NCBI RefSeq assembly: GCF_008124875.1
Contig: NZ_VNIA01000007.1
Span: 1 to 64,000, forward strand
DNA length: 64,000 nt
Source of the DNA: Tenacibaculum adriaticum
GTDB taxonomy: Bacteria; Bacteroidota; Bacteroidia; Flavobacteriales; Flavobacteriaceae
Direction of reading: 5' to 3'
Shown here in pieces: positions 25,906-34,598 of the stretch (positions are counted from its first letter, which is position 1; each line of letters starts with the position of its first letter). A model generated the notes under the pieces. It was not told the DNA's origin, ran no database searches, and saw nothing but the letters and a program-made list of their open reading frames with translations. A program made the translations under genes and the position numbers.

Positions 25906-25920
25906 TTGGCACACACTTTG
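25906..25920 (+). promoter_or_regulatory. Sigma-54-like -24/-12 sequence upstream of dnaK
   Basis: TTGGCAC, 4 bp, then TTTG gives a GG and a G spaced exactly as in -24/-12 promoters, with A instead of C after the final G. It lies 53 bp upstream of the dnaK ATG. No TAnnTTTG or CIRCE element was found in the gap, but a single site is weak evidence. Confidence 0.35.
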
Positions 25921-25973
25921 ACTATTTGTACTCGTAAAATTGAATTAAAAACTTAACAAGATAAATACAAGTT

Positions 25974-27872
25974 ATGAGTAAAATTATAGGAATTGATTTA
26001 GGTACAACGAACTCGTGTGTTTCTGTAATGGAAGGAAACGAACCAGTTGTAATCCCAAATTCAGAAGGAAAAAGAACAACACCGTCTGTAGTAGCATTCG
26101 TAGAAGGTGGAGAGCGTAAAGTTGGAGATCCAGCAAAGCGTCAAGCAGTTACTAACCCTACAAAAACTGTTTATTCTATTAAACGTTTTATGGGAAATAA
26201 GTTCTCGGAATCTTCAAAAGAAGCAGCTAGAGTACCTTACGAAGTAGTGAAAGGGGATAATGATACGCCACGTGTAAAAATTGACGATCGTATGTATACA
26301 CCACAAGAAATTTCAGCGATGGTGTTACAAAAAATGAAAAAAACTGCTGAAGATTATTTAGGTCAAGATGTTTCTGAGGCCGTAATTACAGTACCAGCTT
26401 ATTTTAATGATGCACAGCGTCAAGCTACAAAAGAAGCAGGTGAAATAGCAGGATTAAAAGTTCGTCGTATTATTAACGAGCCAACGGCAGCTGCATTAGC
26501 TTACGGTTTAGATAAAGCAAGTGAAGATAAAAAGATTGTTGTATTCGATTTTGGTGGTGGTACACATGATGTTTCTATTCTAGAATTAGGAGATGGAGTA
26601 TTTGAAGTATTGGCTACAGATGGTGATACGCACTTAGGAGGTGATGATGTGGATGAAAAAATTATTAACTGGTTAGCGGAGGAGTTTAAAGCTGAAGAAA
26701 ATATGGATTTACGTAAAGATCCTATGGCTTTACAACGTTTAAAAGAAGCTGCAGAAAAAGCGAAGATTGAATTATCGAGTACAACTTCTACAGAAATTAA
26801 TTTACCATATATTACAGCGACAGCTAGTGGACCAAAACACTTAGTTCGTACATTAAGTAGAGCAAAGTTTGAGCAGTTAATCGATGATTTAGTAAAAAGA
26901 ACGATTGAGCCTTGTCAAACAGCTTTAAAGAATGCAGGCTTATCAATTTCTGATATTGATGAAATCATTTTAGTTGGAGGTTCAACACGTATTCCTGCAG
27001 TGCAAGAAGCGGTAGAGAAATTCTTCGGAAAATCGCCAAGTAAAGGTGTAAATCCAGATGAAGTTGTTGCTTTAGGAGCTGCAATTCAAGGTGGAGTTTT
27101 AACAGGAGATGTAAAAGATGTTCTTTTATTAGATGTTACTCCATTATCATTAGGTATCGAAACTATGGGGAATGTAATGACGAAATTAATCGATGCGAAT
27201 ACTACTATTCCAACGAAGAAATCGCAAGTATTCTCTACAGCAGCAGATAACCAACCGTCTGTAGAAATTCACGTTTTACAAGGTGAGAGAGCTATGGCGG
27301 CAGATAACAAAACAATTGGTCGTTTCCAATTAACAGATATTCCACCAGCACAAAGAGGAGTTCCTCAAATTGAAGTTACTTTTGATATTGATGCTAACGG
27401 AATTATTAACGTATCTGCATCTGATAAAGCAACAGGTAAAGTGCAAAACATCCGTATTGAAGCTTCTTCTGGTTTAACAGATGAAGATATTAAAAAGATG
27501 AAAGCAGATGCTGAGGCAAATGCAGAAGCAGATGCAAAAGCAAAAGAAACTGCAGATAAAATCAACGGAGCAGATGGAATGATTTTCCAAACCGAAAAGC
27601 AATTAAAAGAGTTTGGAGATAAATTATCAGCGGATAAAAAAGGTCCGATCGAAGCAGCTTTAGAAGAATTGAAAAAAGCATACGAGAGTAAAGATTTAGC
27701 TCAAATTGATACTGCAATGGAGAAAATTAACGAAGCTTGGAAAGTAGCATCAGAAGAAATGTATGCAGCACAACAAGCAGGTGGAGCAGATGCAGGAGCA
27801 CAACCAGAAGCTGGAAGTGAAACAACTGCAGATGACAATGTTGAAGATGTAGATTTCGAAGAAGTAAAATAG
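25974..27872 (+). CDS. dnaK: Molecular chaperone DnaK (Hsp70)
   Basis: This 632-residue ATP-dependent chaperone starts with [17 protein letters not shown] (phosphate-1 loop) and contains [38 protein letters not shown] and the substrate-domain signature [16 protein letters not shown]. The C-terminus has the usual acidic tail ending [10 protein letters not shown]. DnaJ and GrpE are not adjacent; a CbpA-type J-protein is encoded at 35306. An intrinsic terminator follows at 27895. Confidence 0.98.
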   Translation: MSKIIGIDLGTTNSCVSVMEGNEPVVIPNSEGKRTTPSVVAFVEGGERKVGDPAKRQAVTNPTKTVYSIKRFMGNKFSESSKEAARVPYEVVKGDNDTPRVKIDDRMYTPQEISAMVLQKMKKTAEDYLGQDVSEAVITVPAYFNDAQRQATKEAGEIAGLKVRRIINEPTAAALAYGLDKASEDKKIVVFDFGGGTHDVSILELGDGVFEVLATDGDTHLGGDDVDEKIINWLAEEFKAEENMDLRKDPMALQRLKEAAEKAKIELSSTTSTEINLPYITATASGPKHLVRTLSRAKFEQLIDDLVKRTIEPCQTALKNAGLSISDIDEIILVGGSTRIPAVQEAVEKFFGKSPSKGVNPDEVVALGAAIQGGVLTGDVKDVLLLDVTPLSLGIETMGNVMTKLIDANTTIPTKKSQVFSTAADNQPSVEIHVLQGERAMAADNKTIGRFQLTDIPPAQRGVPQIEVTFDIDANGIINVSASDKATGKVQNIRIEASSGLTDEDIKKMKADAEANAEADAKAKETADKINGADGMIFQTEKQLKEFGDKLSADKKGPIEAALEELKKAYESKDLAQIDTAMEKINEAWKVASEEMYAAQQAGGADAGAQPEAGSETTADDNVEDVDFEEVK

Positions 27873-27894
27873 ATTAAAATCTAAATTATATTTT

Positions 27895-27929
27895 AGCCTC
27901 ATATGTTTTAAACCTATGAGGCTTTTTTT
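27895..27929 (+). terminator. Intrinsic terminator of dnaK
   Basis: AGCCTCATA and TATGAGGCT pair around an 11-nt loop, followed by six T residues. Confidence 0.85.
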
Positions 27930-27935
27930 ATTGTT

Positions 27936-28469
27936 ATGAAAAACTATCAAAAACATAATTTTTTCAAATACACATATTGCGAGTTTGAAATGCAAGGAAT
28001 AGATTTTTTTAAAGAAAAAACAACGCATTTTCAAAGTAAATCAGGGAGTTATTACTTTTATACGCAAGAAGGTGTTTATAGATACTCTAACCATTGGGGG
28101 CGTGTGGCTAGTTGCAGGTGGAAAATCAAAGGAATTGAGGAATATAAAAATCAACATTATTATGTTGGATATTCAAAATGGGAAAACTTTTACCCTTTAA
28201 ACGACTATGATAAAGTGTTTTTTTTAGTTGTTGATTTTAATCAAAAAAAAGTAAAAATAGAGCGTATAAATCCTCAGGAAAAAACTTTTGTTTTTTTAAT
28301 GAATTCGACTTTTGCCCATCAGCGTTTAAAACAAGTTCAAAATTTATTTAAAGAAAATAAATGGGCTACTTATTATAATGAAGAGATAGATGTTTTACGC
28401 AAAAAAGTAATTACAGCACTTATTTCTAGTAAAAAAACATTACAACAAATTAAAAGAGAAGTACGATAG
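27936..28469 (+). CDS. Hypothetical protein
   Basis: This 177-residue soluble protein is rich in Lys, Tyr and Phe, with HWGRVASCRWKI near residue 52 and a helical C-terminus of about 60 residues. I recognise no family. It has no signal peptide or TM segment. It starts 7 bp after the T-run of the dnaK terminator and its stop codon abuts that of the convergent gene at 28470. The coding frame is long and open and the base use fits its neighbours, so it is probably real. Confidence 0.65.
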   Translation: MKNYQKHNFFKYTYCEFEMQGIDFFKEKTTHFQSKSGSYYFYTQEGVYRYSNHWGRVASCRWKIKGIEEYKNQHYYVGYSKWENFYPLNDYDKVFFLVVDFNQKKVKIERINPQEKTFVFLMNSTFAHQRLKQVQNLFKENKWATYYNEEIDVLRKKVITALISSKKTLQQIKREVR

Positions 28470-28901
28470 TTAACTTTTATAGTCTCTATTAACTCCTATA
28501 CTAAAACCAAAACGAATTTCACTCTCACTACCTAATCTATGAATAGCTAATTTACCCAAGGCAATTTTACCAAATTCGTTGTTGGTAATATTCTCATCAT
28601 TTAAAAACAATTCTCCTTTAAACTGTCTTTTTGTATTGTATTCACTCCTGTCTTGCTTATTTTGATAGATGTTAATAGATAAAATATTGTCTTTGTCGGT
28701 ATATCCACAAAAAACACCATGATTATCCCACATTAGATAATTATTTGTCTTATTAATTTCTCTAGAAGGAGTTCCTAAAACTTCAATAAGTGTATTGTAA
28801 TTAGTAGGGAAAGTAATTTCCTTTTCATTAATAGTAATAAAATCAGTATCACACTTTATAATTAAATCGCTTATTTTCTTCTTTTTAAATAAATTAAACA
28901 T
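28470..28901 (-). CDS. Hypothetical protein
   Basis: This 143-residue soluble protein contains ITFPTNYNTLIEVLGTPSREI and YLMWDNHGVFCGYTDKDNI, a pattern of a small beta-rich domain found in uncharacterised Bacteroidota proteins (DUF7738-like, tentatively). No catalytic motif is visible. Its stop codon directly abuts that of the convergent gene at 28469, leaving no room for a separate terminator. Confidence 0.6.
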   Translation of the reverse strand: MFNLFKKKKISDLIIKCDTDFITINEKEITFPTNYNTLIEVLGTPSREINKTNNYLMWDNHGVFCGYTDKDNILSINIYQNKQDRSEYNTKRQFKGELFLNDENITNNEFGKIALGKLAIHRLGSESEIRFGFSIGVNRDYKS

Positions 28902-28984
28902 AGTTTGATAAGTAATTACAATTAGTTAATTTTCGATCCTGTAAAGCTATTAAGAAAAATTAACAAGTCATTTAATCTTTTAAT

Positions 28985-28992
28985 TAAATTTG
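28985..28992 (+). promoter_or_regulatory. -7 promoter element of the NDH-2 operon
   Basis: TAAATTTG matches TAnnTTTG and lies 20 bp upstream of the ATG at 29013. Confidence 0.5.
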
Positions 28993-29012
28993 CTTCACCT
29001 AAAAAATAACAA

Positions 29013-30311
29013 ATGAATATACCTCAAACAAGCTTTCCACGAGTAGTAATTGTGGGCGGAGGTTTTGCAGGATTAGCTGTTGCAAAAGGATTAGAAGAAC
29101 AAGAGTTACAAGTTGTGTTAATAGACAAACACAATTACCATACTTTTCAACCTTTATTATACCAAGTAGCAACTGGTGGGTTAGAACCAGACAGTATTGC
29201 TTTTCCGCTACGTAAAAGATTTAATGATGTTGAAAATTTTTATTTTCGATTAGCGGAAGTTGTAAATGTAAATGCTGATAAGAATACTATCGAAACCTCT
29301 ATTGGGACGTTAGAATATGATGAATTAATCATTGCGACAGGTTCTACCACTAATTTCTTTGGGAATACGAATATTGAAAAGTATGCTATGGAAATGAAGT
29401 CTGTTCCGCAAGCATTGAATATTCGTAGTTTGGTATTAGAAAATTTTGAAGAGGCATTGTTAGAAAAGGACTTGGAAAAAAGACATGCCTTAATGAATTT
29501 CGTAATTGTTGGTGGCGGACCAACAGGGGTTGAATTAGCAGGAGCACTAGCTGAAATGAAAAAAGGAATCTTACCGAAAGATTATCCAGATTTAGATATT
29601 CGTCAAATGAAGATTAACCTGATACAAAGCTCAGGAGAGTTATTAAAGGGGATGAGTTCTAAAGCTTCTGAAAAAGCAGAAGATTTCCTAATAAAACTAG
29701 GGGTAGATGTATGGAAAAATTTACGTGTGCTTAATTACGATGGGGAAACGGTTACAACTAATGGAGAAGATCATTTTAATGCGCAAACGGTAATTTGGGC
29801 AGCAGGCGTAAAGGGAGAAACTGTAAATGGTTTGCAAGCAGAATGTTTGGTAGAAAGAGCGAATCGATTTAAGGTAGATATGTATAATAAGGTTGTTGGT
29901 TACGAAAATATTTACGCAGTTGGAGATATTGCTTGCATGCAGACAGAAGTATATAAATATGGACACCCAATGATGGCGCAACCAGCTATTCAACAAGGAA
30001 CATTATTGGCTAAAAATATACTCGCCAAATTTAAAGGTAAAAAACAAAAAGAGTTTGTTTATAACGACAAAGGATCTATGGCAACTATTGGGCGTAACAA
30101 AGCGGTGGTAGATTTGCCTAAGTGGAAATTTCAAGGAGTTTTTGCTTGGTTTGTTTGGATGTTTGTTCATCTTTTTTCTTTAATAGGTTTTAGAAATAAA
30201 GTAATTGTTTTTATGAATTGGGTGTATAATTATATCCGTTTTGATAGAGAAACACGTTTAATTATTCGTCCGTATAAAAAGAAAGATAAATATTCTTTTG
30301 AAGAAAATTAA
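29013..30311 (+). CDS. Type II NADH dehydrogenase (NDH-2), FAD-dependent
   Basis: This 432-residue protein has two dinucleotide-binding motifs, VVIVGGGFAGLAVAKGL (FAD) and IVGGGPTGVELAGALAEM (NADH), plus AVGDIACM near the C-terminus, the pattern of NDH-2. It passes electrons from NADH to menaquinone without proton pumping. A hydrophobic amphipathic stretch of about 30 residues near the C-terminus (FAWFVWMFVHLFSLIG) would anchor it to the inner membrane. It overlaps the next gene by one base, so three genes form an operon. Confidence 0.9.
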   Translation: MNIPQTSFPRVVIVGGGFAGLAVAKGLEEQELQVVLIDKHNYHTFQPLLYQVATGGLEPDSIAFPLRKRFNDVENFYFRLAEVVNVNADKNTIETSIGTLEYDELIIATGSTTNFFGNTNIEKYAMEMKSVPQALNIRSLVLENFEEALLEKDLEKRHALMNFVIVGGGPTGVELAGALAEMKKGILPKDYPDLDIRQMKINLIQSSGELLKGMSSKASEKAEDFLIKLGVDVWKNLRVLNYDGETVTTNGEDHFNAQTVIWAAGVKGETVNGLQAECLVERANRFKVDMYNKVVGYENIYAVGDIACMQTEVYKYGHPMMAQPAIQQGTLLAKNILAKFKGKKQKEFVYNDKGSMATIGRNKAVVDLPKWKFQGVFAWFVWMFVHLFSLIGFRNKVIVFMNWVYNYIRFDRETRLIIRPYKKKDKYSFEEN

Positions 30312-30619
30312 TGGCTAATAAATCCTACATAAAATGTCCTAATTGTGGAGTTTTTAATACTGATAAAGAGTATTGTGAAAATTGTGGGGAGCTAATTTCA
30401 TACAAAAAGAAACAAGAACTTAGAGCACAAAAAGTAAAAGAAGAAGAGCTTTCTGATGCCATAAAGGATATAGAAAATCTGAATTTACCTCAAAGATTAA
30501 AAAAACATTCTAACTTCTTTGTTAGAATTTTGGGATGGATTTTATATTCAGTTTGGTTTGTTGTAAGCTTAATAGGCGCTTTTTTAGCTTGGGTAATAGC
30601 AATGATTGCAGCAGGATGA
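30311..30619 (+). CDS. Small zinc-ribbon membrane protein
   Basis: This 102-residue protein begins with two CxxC pairs (KCPNCG and CENCG) forming a zinc ribbon, then a Lys/Glu-rich helix, then one C-terminal TM segment (WILYSVWFVVSLIGAFLAWVI). The family is uncharacterised. It overlaps the NDH-2 gene by one base (TAATG) and the next gene by four bases (ATGA), which indicates coupled translation. Confidence 0.75.
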   Translation: MANKSYIKCPNCGVFNTDKEYCENCGELISYKKKQELRAQKVKEEELSDAIKDIENLNLPQRLKKHSNFFVRILGWILYSVWFVVSLIGAFLAWVIAMIAAG

Positions 30620-30966
30620 GAAAACCACTGTATTATTATTTTATATTCTCTTTTGTTACAGGTACAGCTATATACTTAGCGTCTTTTTATCATTTTCATT
30701 TGCCAGATATAATTCGTTTTTATGTAAACGACTTTTTAATAATACCTATCGTTTTAACAATTAGTTTGATTACAATGCAAAAATTACGGAATGATATAAA
30801 TTATACCATTCCGTTATCTGTAGTTTTGTACTTATGCGCTATGTATGCTGTTCTTTTTGAGTATTTTTTACCAAAATTTCATCTGAGATATACAGCAGAT
30901 TTTATTGATGTAATACTGTATTTTTTGGGCGGAATTCTGTTTTATTATTTACAAAAGAAACATTAG
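30616..30966 (+). CDS. Small integral membrane protein
   Basis: This 116-residue product has about four hydrophobic segments and the motif YVNDFLIIPIVL, as in small Bacteroidota membrane proteins often labelled magnesium-citrate transporters without experimental support. The ATG at 30616 overlaps the upstream stop in an ATGA arrangement and was chosen over an earlier in-frame start at 30535. Its stop codon shares two bases with that of the convergent DUF6428 gene. Confidence 0.7.
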   Translation: MRKPLYYYFIFSFVTGTAIYLASFYHFHLPDIIRFYVNDFLIIPIVLTISLITMQKLRNDINYTIPLSVVLYLCAMYAVLFEYFLPKFHLRYTADFIDVILYFLGGILFYYLQKKH

Positions 30967-31430
30967 CAACAACCACTTGTTGGATCACAACAAGAAGTTT
31001 GATTTTGTAATTCTGACATTTTAACTTTTGGTTTTGGCGTAATTCCGCATTTATCTTTTGCCAAACAATCGGTTAAAGTTGTTGTAAGCAAAAAGTTAGT
31101 TCCGTTAAAATCTAAGCCATATTTACCAATAGTTTCTCCTTGGTATTCTACTTCAATTTCTAAATCGTCTAAACCTAAAGTTTTTTCTGACAACTCGATA
31201 ATATGAGTTAATTTTTCTGGATGTAGTCTGTGATCGTAATCATTTTCGTTCCATAGTTGAAAATTGATTACTTCTTCTTTTCTAACGGTTCCGCCACAAT
31301 CGATAAAATGTTTTGATACTTTACCAACTTCGGTAACGTGAAAGTGTGAAGGAACTAAACTTCCGTCTGGTAATTCAAAAGCAATGGTTTCTAAATTACG
31401 TAAATTTTTTTTTATTTCTGATAATTTCAT
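30963..31430 (-). CDS. DUF6428 family protein
   Basis: This 155-residue protein contains LPDGSLVPSHFHVTEVGKVSKHFIDCGG and HPEKLTHIIELSEKTLG, the pattern of DUF6428, which in Flavobacteria is regularly encoded with ArsR and arsenate-reductase-like phosphatases. The C-terminus has Cys clusters (KCGI and TSCCDPTSGCC) suitable for binding a soft metal or metalloid. Function is unknown; a role in arsenic handling is inferred from context. It lies 2 bp after the arsC-like gene. Confidence 0.8.
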   Translation of the reverse strand: MKLSEIKKNLRNLETIAFELPDGSLVPSHFHVTEVGKVSKHFIDCGGTVRKEEVINFQLWNENDYDHRLHPEKLTHIIELSEKTLGLDDLEIEVEYQGETIGKYGLDFNGTNFLLTTTLTDCLAKDKCGITPKPKVKMSELQNQTSCCDPTSGCC

Positions 31431-31432
31431 AA

Positions 31433-32044
31433 TTATAATTGATTTAATATGTAGTACATTTCGGTTGCAATTTGATTGCTTCTTTCTAAATATTTTTCTT
31501 CTTCCAAATCTGTGTTGTCATATAATTTAGGGTCTTCATAAGTTATTGGAATTCTTTTTTCTGATCCAGAAACAAAAGGACACCCGCCATCTGCTTCAGA
31601 GCATGTCATAATAGCAAGGAAGTTAGACTTTGGGTTAAATGGGTGTGCATATTCTTTTGAAAAACAAATTACAGGATGAGAGTTTTCATCAAATTTCACA
31701 GCATAAACAGGATTGTTTCCTTCTGAAATACTTTCTATTTGAAAACCTTGTTTTTGTAACGTTTTTATAGCTGGTTTTGCTAATGCAGTAGCTTCCGTTC
31801 CGCCAGAATAACAAGAAATTGAATTCATGTTGAAATGTGCTGTTAAGGTTTGCATCCAAATTTGTGCTAAATGACTCCTTCTGGAGTTGTGAGTACAAAT
31901 AAAATTAATTTGTATAGGTTCCTTTTTTGATAGTTTTTCGTTTAAATAAGTAGCAAACGGATTTAAAACCTTTTTTCTTTCGTTTGATATTGAAGAGATA
32001 TTTAATTTTGAAATCGTTTCCTTTAATGCTGTGTTTGTTTTCAT
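31433..32044 (-). CDS. Arsenate reductase-like low-molecular-weight phosphatase
   Basis: This 203-residue protein has the LMW tyrosine phosphatase loop CTHNSRRS (Cx5RS) near residue 45, as in thioredoxin-coupled arsenate reductases, plus an extended C-terminal part (CSEADGGCPFVSGSEKRIPITYEDP) with additional Cys residues usable for redox relay. It most likely reduces arsenate to arsenite. The ATG at 32044 was chosen because the longer frame from 32089 would overlap arsR, and because a repeat of the arsR upstream motif ends at this start codon. No Acr3 or ArsB pump is found in the window. Confidence 0.85.
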   Translation of the reverse strand: MKTNTALKETISKLNISSISNERKKVLNPFATYLNEKLSKKEPIQINFICTHNSRRSHLAQIWMQTLTAHFNMNSISCYSGGTEATALAKPAIKTLQKQGFQIESISEGNNPVYAVKFDENSHPVICFSKEYAHPFNPKSNFLAIMTCSEADGGCPFVSGSEKRIPITYEDPKLYDNTDLEEEKYLERSNQIATEMYYILNQL

Positions 32045-32062
32045 TGTTATATTACGATGAAT
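32042..32062 (-). promoter_or_regulatory. Putative ArsR operator, copy 2, at the arsC start codon
   Basis: The 21-bp segment matches the one at 32418-32438 in 18 of 21 positions, including the core ATCGTAATAT on the minus strand. Its last three bases are the ATG of the arsC-like gene. Confidence 0.4.
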
Positions 32063-32076
32063 AGATTCAAATTTTT

Positions 32077-32409
32077 TTAAGAGCAACAATTGTTATTGTC
32101 TGAATTTAAAGAGAAAAATTCGTTCAATGTATTTTTTATAACATTCCAATTCTTTTCATCAATACAGTAACAAACACTTGTGCCTTCTATGTTTCCTTTT
32201 ATTATACCTATATTTTTTAATTCCTTTAAATGTTGAGAAATAGTAGGTTGAGCCAAACCGATAACATCTACCAAGTCTCCACAAATACAAGACTTCATTT
32301 TTATTAAATGCTGAATAATCGCAATACGTGCAGGATGACCCAACACTTTGGCGATAGCAGCAATTTCGTTTTGCTCTTTGGTAAATATTTCTGATTTTGT
32401 AAGTCCCAT
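32077..32409 (-). CDS. arsR: ArsR-family transcriptional repressor
   Basis: This 110-residue winged-helix protein contains LGHPARIAIIQHL, then KSCICGDLVDVIGLAQPTISQHLKEL, with a CxC pair just before the recognition helix as in metalloid-sensing ArsR proteins, and a C-terminal Cys pair (NNNCCS). It should bind arsenite or a similar metalloid and release its operator. It precedes the arsC-like and DUF6428 genes in one minus-strand unit, with a likely operator at 32418-32438. Confidence 0.9.
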   Translation of the reverse strand: MGLTKSEIFTKEQNEIAAIAKVLGHPARIAIIQHLIKMKSCICGDLVDVIGLAQPTISQHLKELKNIGIIKGNIEGTSVCYCIDEKNWNVIKNTLNEFFSLNSDNNNCCS

Positions 32410-32417
32410 AATTTATA

Positions 32418-32438
32418 CATTGCAATATTACGATAAAT
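32418..32438 (-). promoter_or_regulatory. Putative ArsR operator, copy 1, upstream of arsR
   Basis: On the minus strand the core ATCGTAATATTGCAAT is an imperfect dyad centred on AATATT (12 of 16 positions symmetric). It lies 9 bp upstream of the arsR start and is repeated at 32042-32062. Confidence 0.45.
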
Positions 32439-32465
32439 ATATTTAAAAAATAATTTTATGTGTAT

Positions 32466-32633
32466 TTATTTTTCAGACTCCTTGTTTTTAAGTTCGTTAG
32501 CTTTTTTAACAATAGCTTTTAAACGCGCTTTGTTTTGCTCTTTTTCTAGCTTCACTTTATTTAATTTTCTGTTTAAAAGCTTCGTGTGTTTAGCTTTGTT
32601 TACGGTGTTTTTTGCTTTTCCTTTTTTTGGCAT
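32466..32633 (-). CDS. Small Lys-rich basic protein (55 aa)
   Basis: An ATG at 32633 opens a 55-residue frame starting MPKKGKAKNTVNKAKHTKLL and ending KKANELKNKESEK, with about 40 percent Lys plus Arg. No Cys or hydrophobic segment is present, so it should be cytosolic and probably binds nucleic acid or ribosomes. The open frame, ATG start and strong composition bias suggest a real gene, although the opposite strand also carries a 61-codon open frame that encodes a less likely hydrophobic peptide. No family recognised. Confidence 0.6.
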   Translation of the reverse strand: MPKKGKAKNTVNKAKHTKLLNRKLNKVKLEKEQNKARLKAIVKKANELKNKESEK

Positions 32634-32727
32634 ATTTATTTAATATTAGTGCTTTCACTATCGGTTTAGTATAAGAATAGTTACGGGTTTAGATGCTTTT
32701 ATTTTCCGATAAGCAAGATACTTAATA

Positions 32728-32764
32728 AAAAACAAAAACGGTTCAGGCTAGCACCCAAACCGCT
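32728..32764 (-). terminator. Probable terminator of the AraC regulator gene
   Basis: On the minus strand GCGGTTT, a GC-rich loop, then AACCG is followed by TTTTTGTTTTTT. The stem is short (5-6 bp). Confidence 0.5.
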
Positions 32765-32800
32765 ATTTTTTATATGTGTTGTTGGTGGTAGTGTTTTATT

Positions 32801-33718
32801 TCAGTTAAAAGATTGCCTGAATTCAGAAGGTGAAAAGTCAGTTTTACTTTTAAATAATTTGCTAAAAGATTGTATGTGCTCAAAGCCTAATTCATATGCA
32901 ATTTCACTAACTGTTAAATCTGTGGTTGATAATTTTTCTTTTGCTAATTCAATTACTTTATCTTGTATGAAATGTTTGGTGCTTTGCCCTGTTAAATTTT
33001 TTAACAAGCGACTTAAATAATTGGCAGATAGATTCAACTCATTTGCAAAATACTGAACTGTTGGTATAGTATTTCTTATTAAATTTTCTTTACTATAATA
33101 AGCCGACAGCAATTCTTCAAATTGGTTTAAGATAGTGTGATTTGTAATTTTTCGAGTAGTAAATTGTCGTTGGTAAAAACGTTCTGAATAAGTCAGTAAT
33201 AAAACTAACTGTGCAATGATTACATCTTGACTGAAATGGTCAATATTTGCTTGATATTCTTGAGCAATATTTTGCATTACACCAATAATCATTTTTTCCT
33301 CTTTGTCAGACAAATGCAGCGCTTCGTTTATTTTGTAATTAAAATATTTATATTCCTTTATTTTTTTTGATAACGGAGTGTTCCAAAGGAAGTCGGGATG
33401 TACAAGTAATAACCATCCCTTATGGTTTAATTCTTCATCTGTTCTGAATTCAAAAGAAAGCACCTGCTTTGGAGACATGAAATGCAATACACCTTCATCA
33501 AAATCATATTCCTGTTGACCATATTTTAATTTGGCATTAAAATCCTTTTTTAAAGCGATGGAATAGAAATCATTAGTGATGTTTATTGGACTAGATTGGT
33601 GACGCTTTATATCCTCAAATTTTATAATACTAATAAGCGGATGTTCGGGTTTCTGCAAATCCATAACCTTATGATATTCAGTTATGGATTTTATATTATA
33701 TGGCTTTGAGTTCAACAT
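32801..33718 (-). CDS. AraC-family transcriptional regulator
   Basis: This 305-residue protein has an N-terminal cupin-like sensing domain (about residues 30-160) and a C-terminal AraC double helix-turn-helix: VQYFANELNLSANYLSRLLKNLTG and LTVSEIAYELGFEHIQSFSKLFKSKTDFSPSEFR. The inducer is unknown. It lies 16 bp downstream of the NmrA-like reductase gene on the same strand and may regulate that gene. Confidence 0.9.
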   Translation of the reverse strand: MLNSKPYNIKSITEYHKVMDLQKPEHPLISIIKFEDIKRHQSSPINITNDFYSIALKKDFNAKLKYGQQEYDFDEGVLHFMSPKQVLSFEFRTDEELNHKGWLLLVHPDFLWNTPLSKKIKEYKYFNYKINEALHLSDKEEKMIIGVMQNIAQEYQANIDHFSQDVIIAQLVLLLTYSERFYQRQFTTRKITNHTILNQFEELLSAYYSKENLIRNTIPTVQYFANELNLSANYLSRLLKNLTGQSTKHFIQDKVIELAKEKLSTTDLTVSEIAYELGFEHIQSFSKLFKSKTDFSPSEFRQSFN

Positions 33719-33734
33719 AGAGCAAAGTTATTTT

Positions 33735-34598
33735 TTATAATCCAAAGAGCATTTTTAACCCTTCTTTTAGCGTTGTTGGTTTACGACTCAATTTGGTTTC
33801 TAAATCATTGGTTATTTCGTCTTCCTGTCCGTTTTTTATATCGGTGTTGAATTCAACTACTTTTTGAAGCATTGGTTCTGGAATTCCTGTCGGTCTCATT
33901 CTTTCTTGAAATGTAGAAATATCTACTGGATTGTATTTCACTTCTATTCCTGAAAGTGTTGTCAATGCCTTGGCAATATCATAAAATGAATAGGCTTCAT
34001 TGTTTGTGAATTTGTATGTTTTGTTTTTACAATCTTCATTTGACAGCACATTTGCCATTGCTTCGCCCATTTCTTTTCTTAATGCAAAAGTTACTTTTCC
34101 ATCTCCCGCAGGTTGAAAAATACCCGTTTCAAACACTTTTTTGCCTACAAAAAGAGGAAGAACATCCATATACAAGGTGTTTCTAAAAATGGTATAGTTT
34201 AGTCCACTTGCTTTAATATAATCTTCAGTAAGAAAGTGTTCTTCCATAAGTTGATGAGCGAGTGTTTCTCTATTCCGCATTGCCCTACTTGTGTAGGCAA
34301 TATTTTTAACTCCTGATTTTTTAGCGGTATCAATGACATTTCTGTGTTGCTGCATTCGGTCACCTTGGTCGCCTGCTGAAATTAAAAGCACGGTATCTAC
34401 ATTCGCCATTGCACTTTCAAGAGCGAACACATTATCATAATCGCCTTGAAAAATAGTTATTCCTTTTGCTTGTATCTCTACTATTCTTTCCTCTTCTCGA
34501 ACAAGGGCAGAGATATTTTGAGCTGGAATATTCTTTAATAAAGTTTCAATTACCGAACTACCAAGATTACCTGTAGCTCCTGTTACTAATATTTGCAT
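33735..34598 (-). CDS. NmrA/QorB-like NAD(P)-binding reductase
   Basis: This 287-residue atypical short-chain dehydrogenase starts ILVTGATGNLGSSVIETLL, the GxxGxxG cofactor motif, and continues with IAYTSRAMRNRET. It lacks a YxxxK catalytic pair, as in NmrA and QorB-type quinone or NADPH-sensor proteins. Function is either quinone reduction or redox sensing. It is paired with the AraC regulator directly downstream. Confidence 0.85.
   Translation of the reverse strand: MQILVTGATGNLGSSVIETLLKNIPAQNISALVREEERIVEIQAKGITIFQGDYDNVFALESAMANVDTVLLISAGDQGDRMQQHRNVIDTAKKSGVKNIAYTSRAMRNRETLAHQLMEEHFLTEDYIKASGLNYTIFRNTLYMDVLPLFVGKKVFETGIFQPAGDGKVTFALRKEMGEAMANVLSNEDCKNKTYKFTNNEAYSFYDIAKALTTLSGIEVKYNPVDISTFQERMRPTGIPEPMLQKVVEFNTDIKNGQEDEITNDLETKLSRKPTTLKEGLKMLFGL

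Noticed and set aside
25861..25973. Possible CIRCE operator (TTAGCACTC inverted repeat) before dnaK
   Set aside because: No such inverted repeat is present in the gap; HrcA control is not supported.
32458..32643. 61-codon hydrophobic plus-strand frame opposite the Lys-rich protein
   Set aside because: It is the antisense of a Lys-rich frame, whose AAA and AAG codons give Phe and Leu-rich shadows; the minus-strand frame has the better start and composition.
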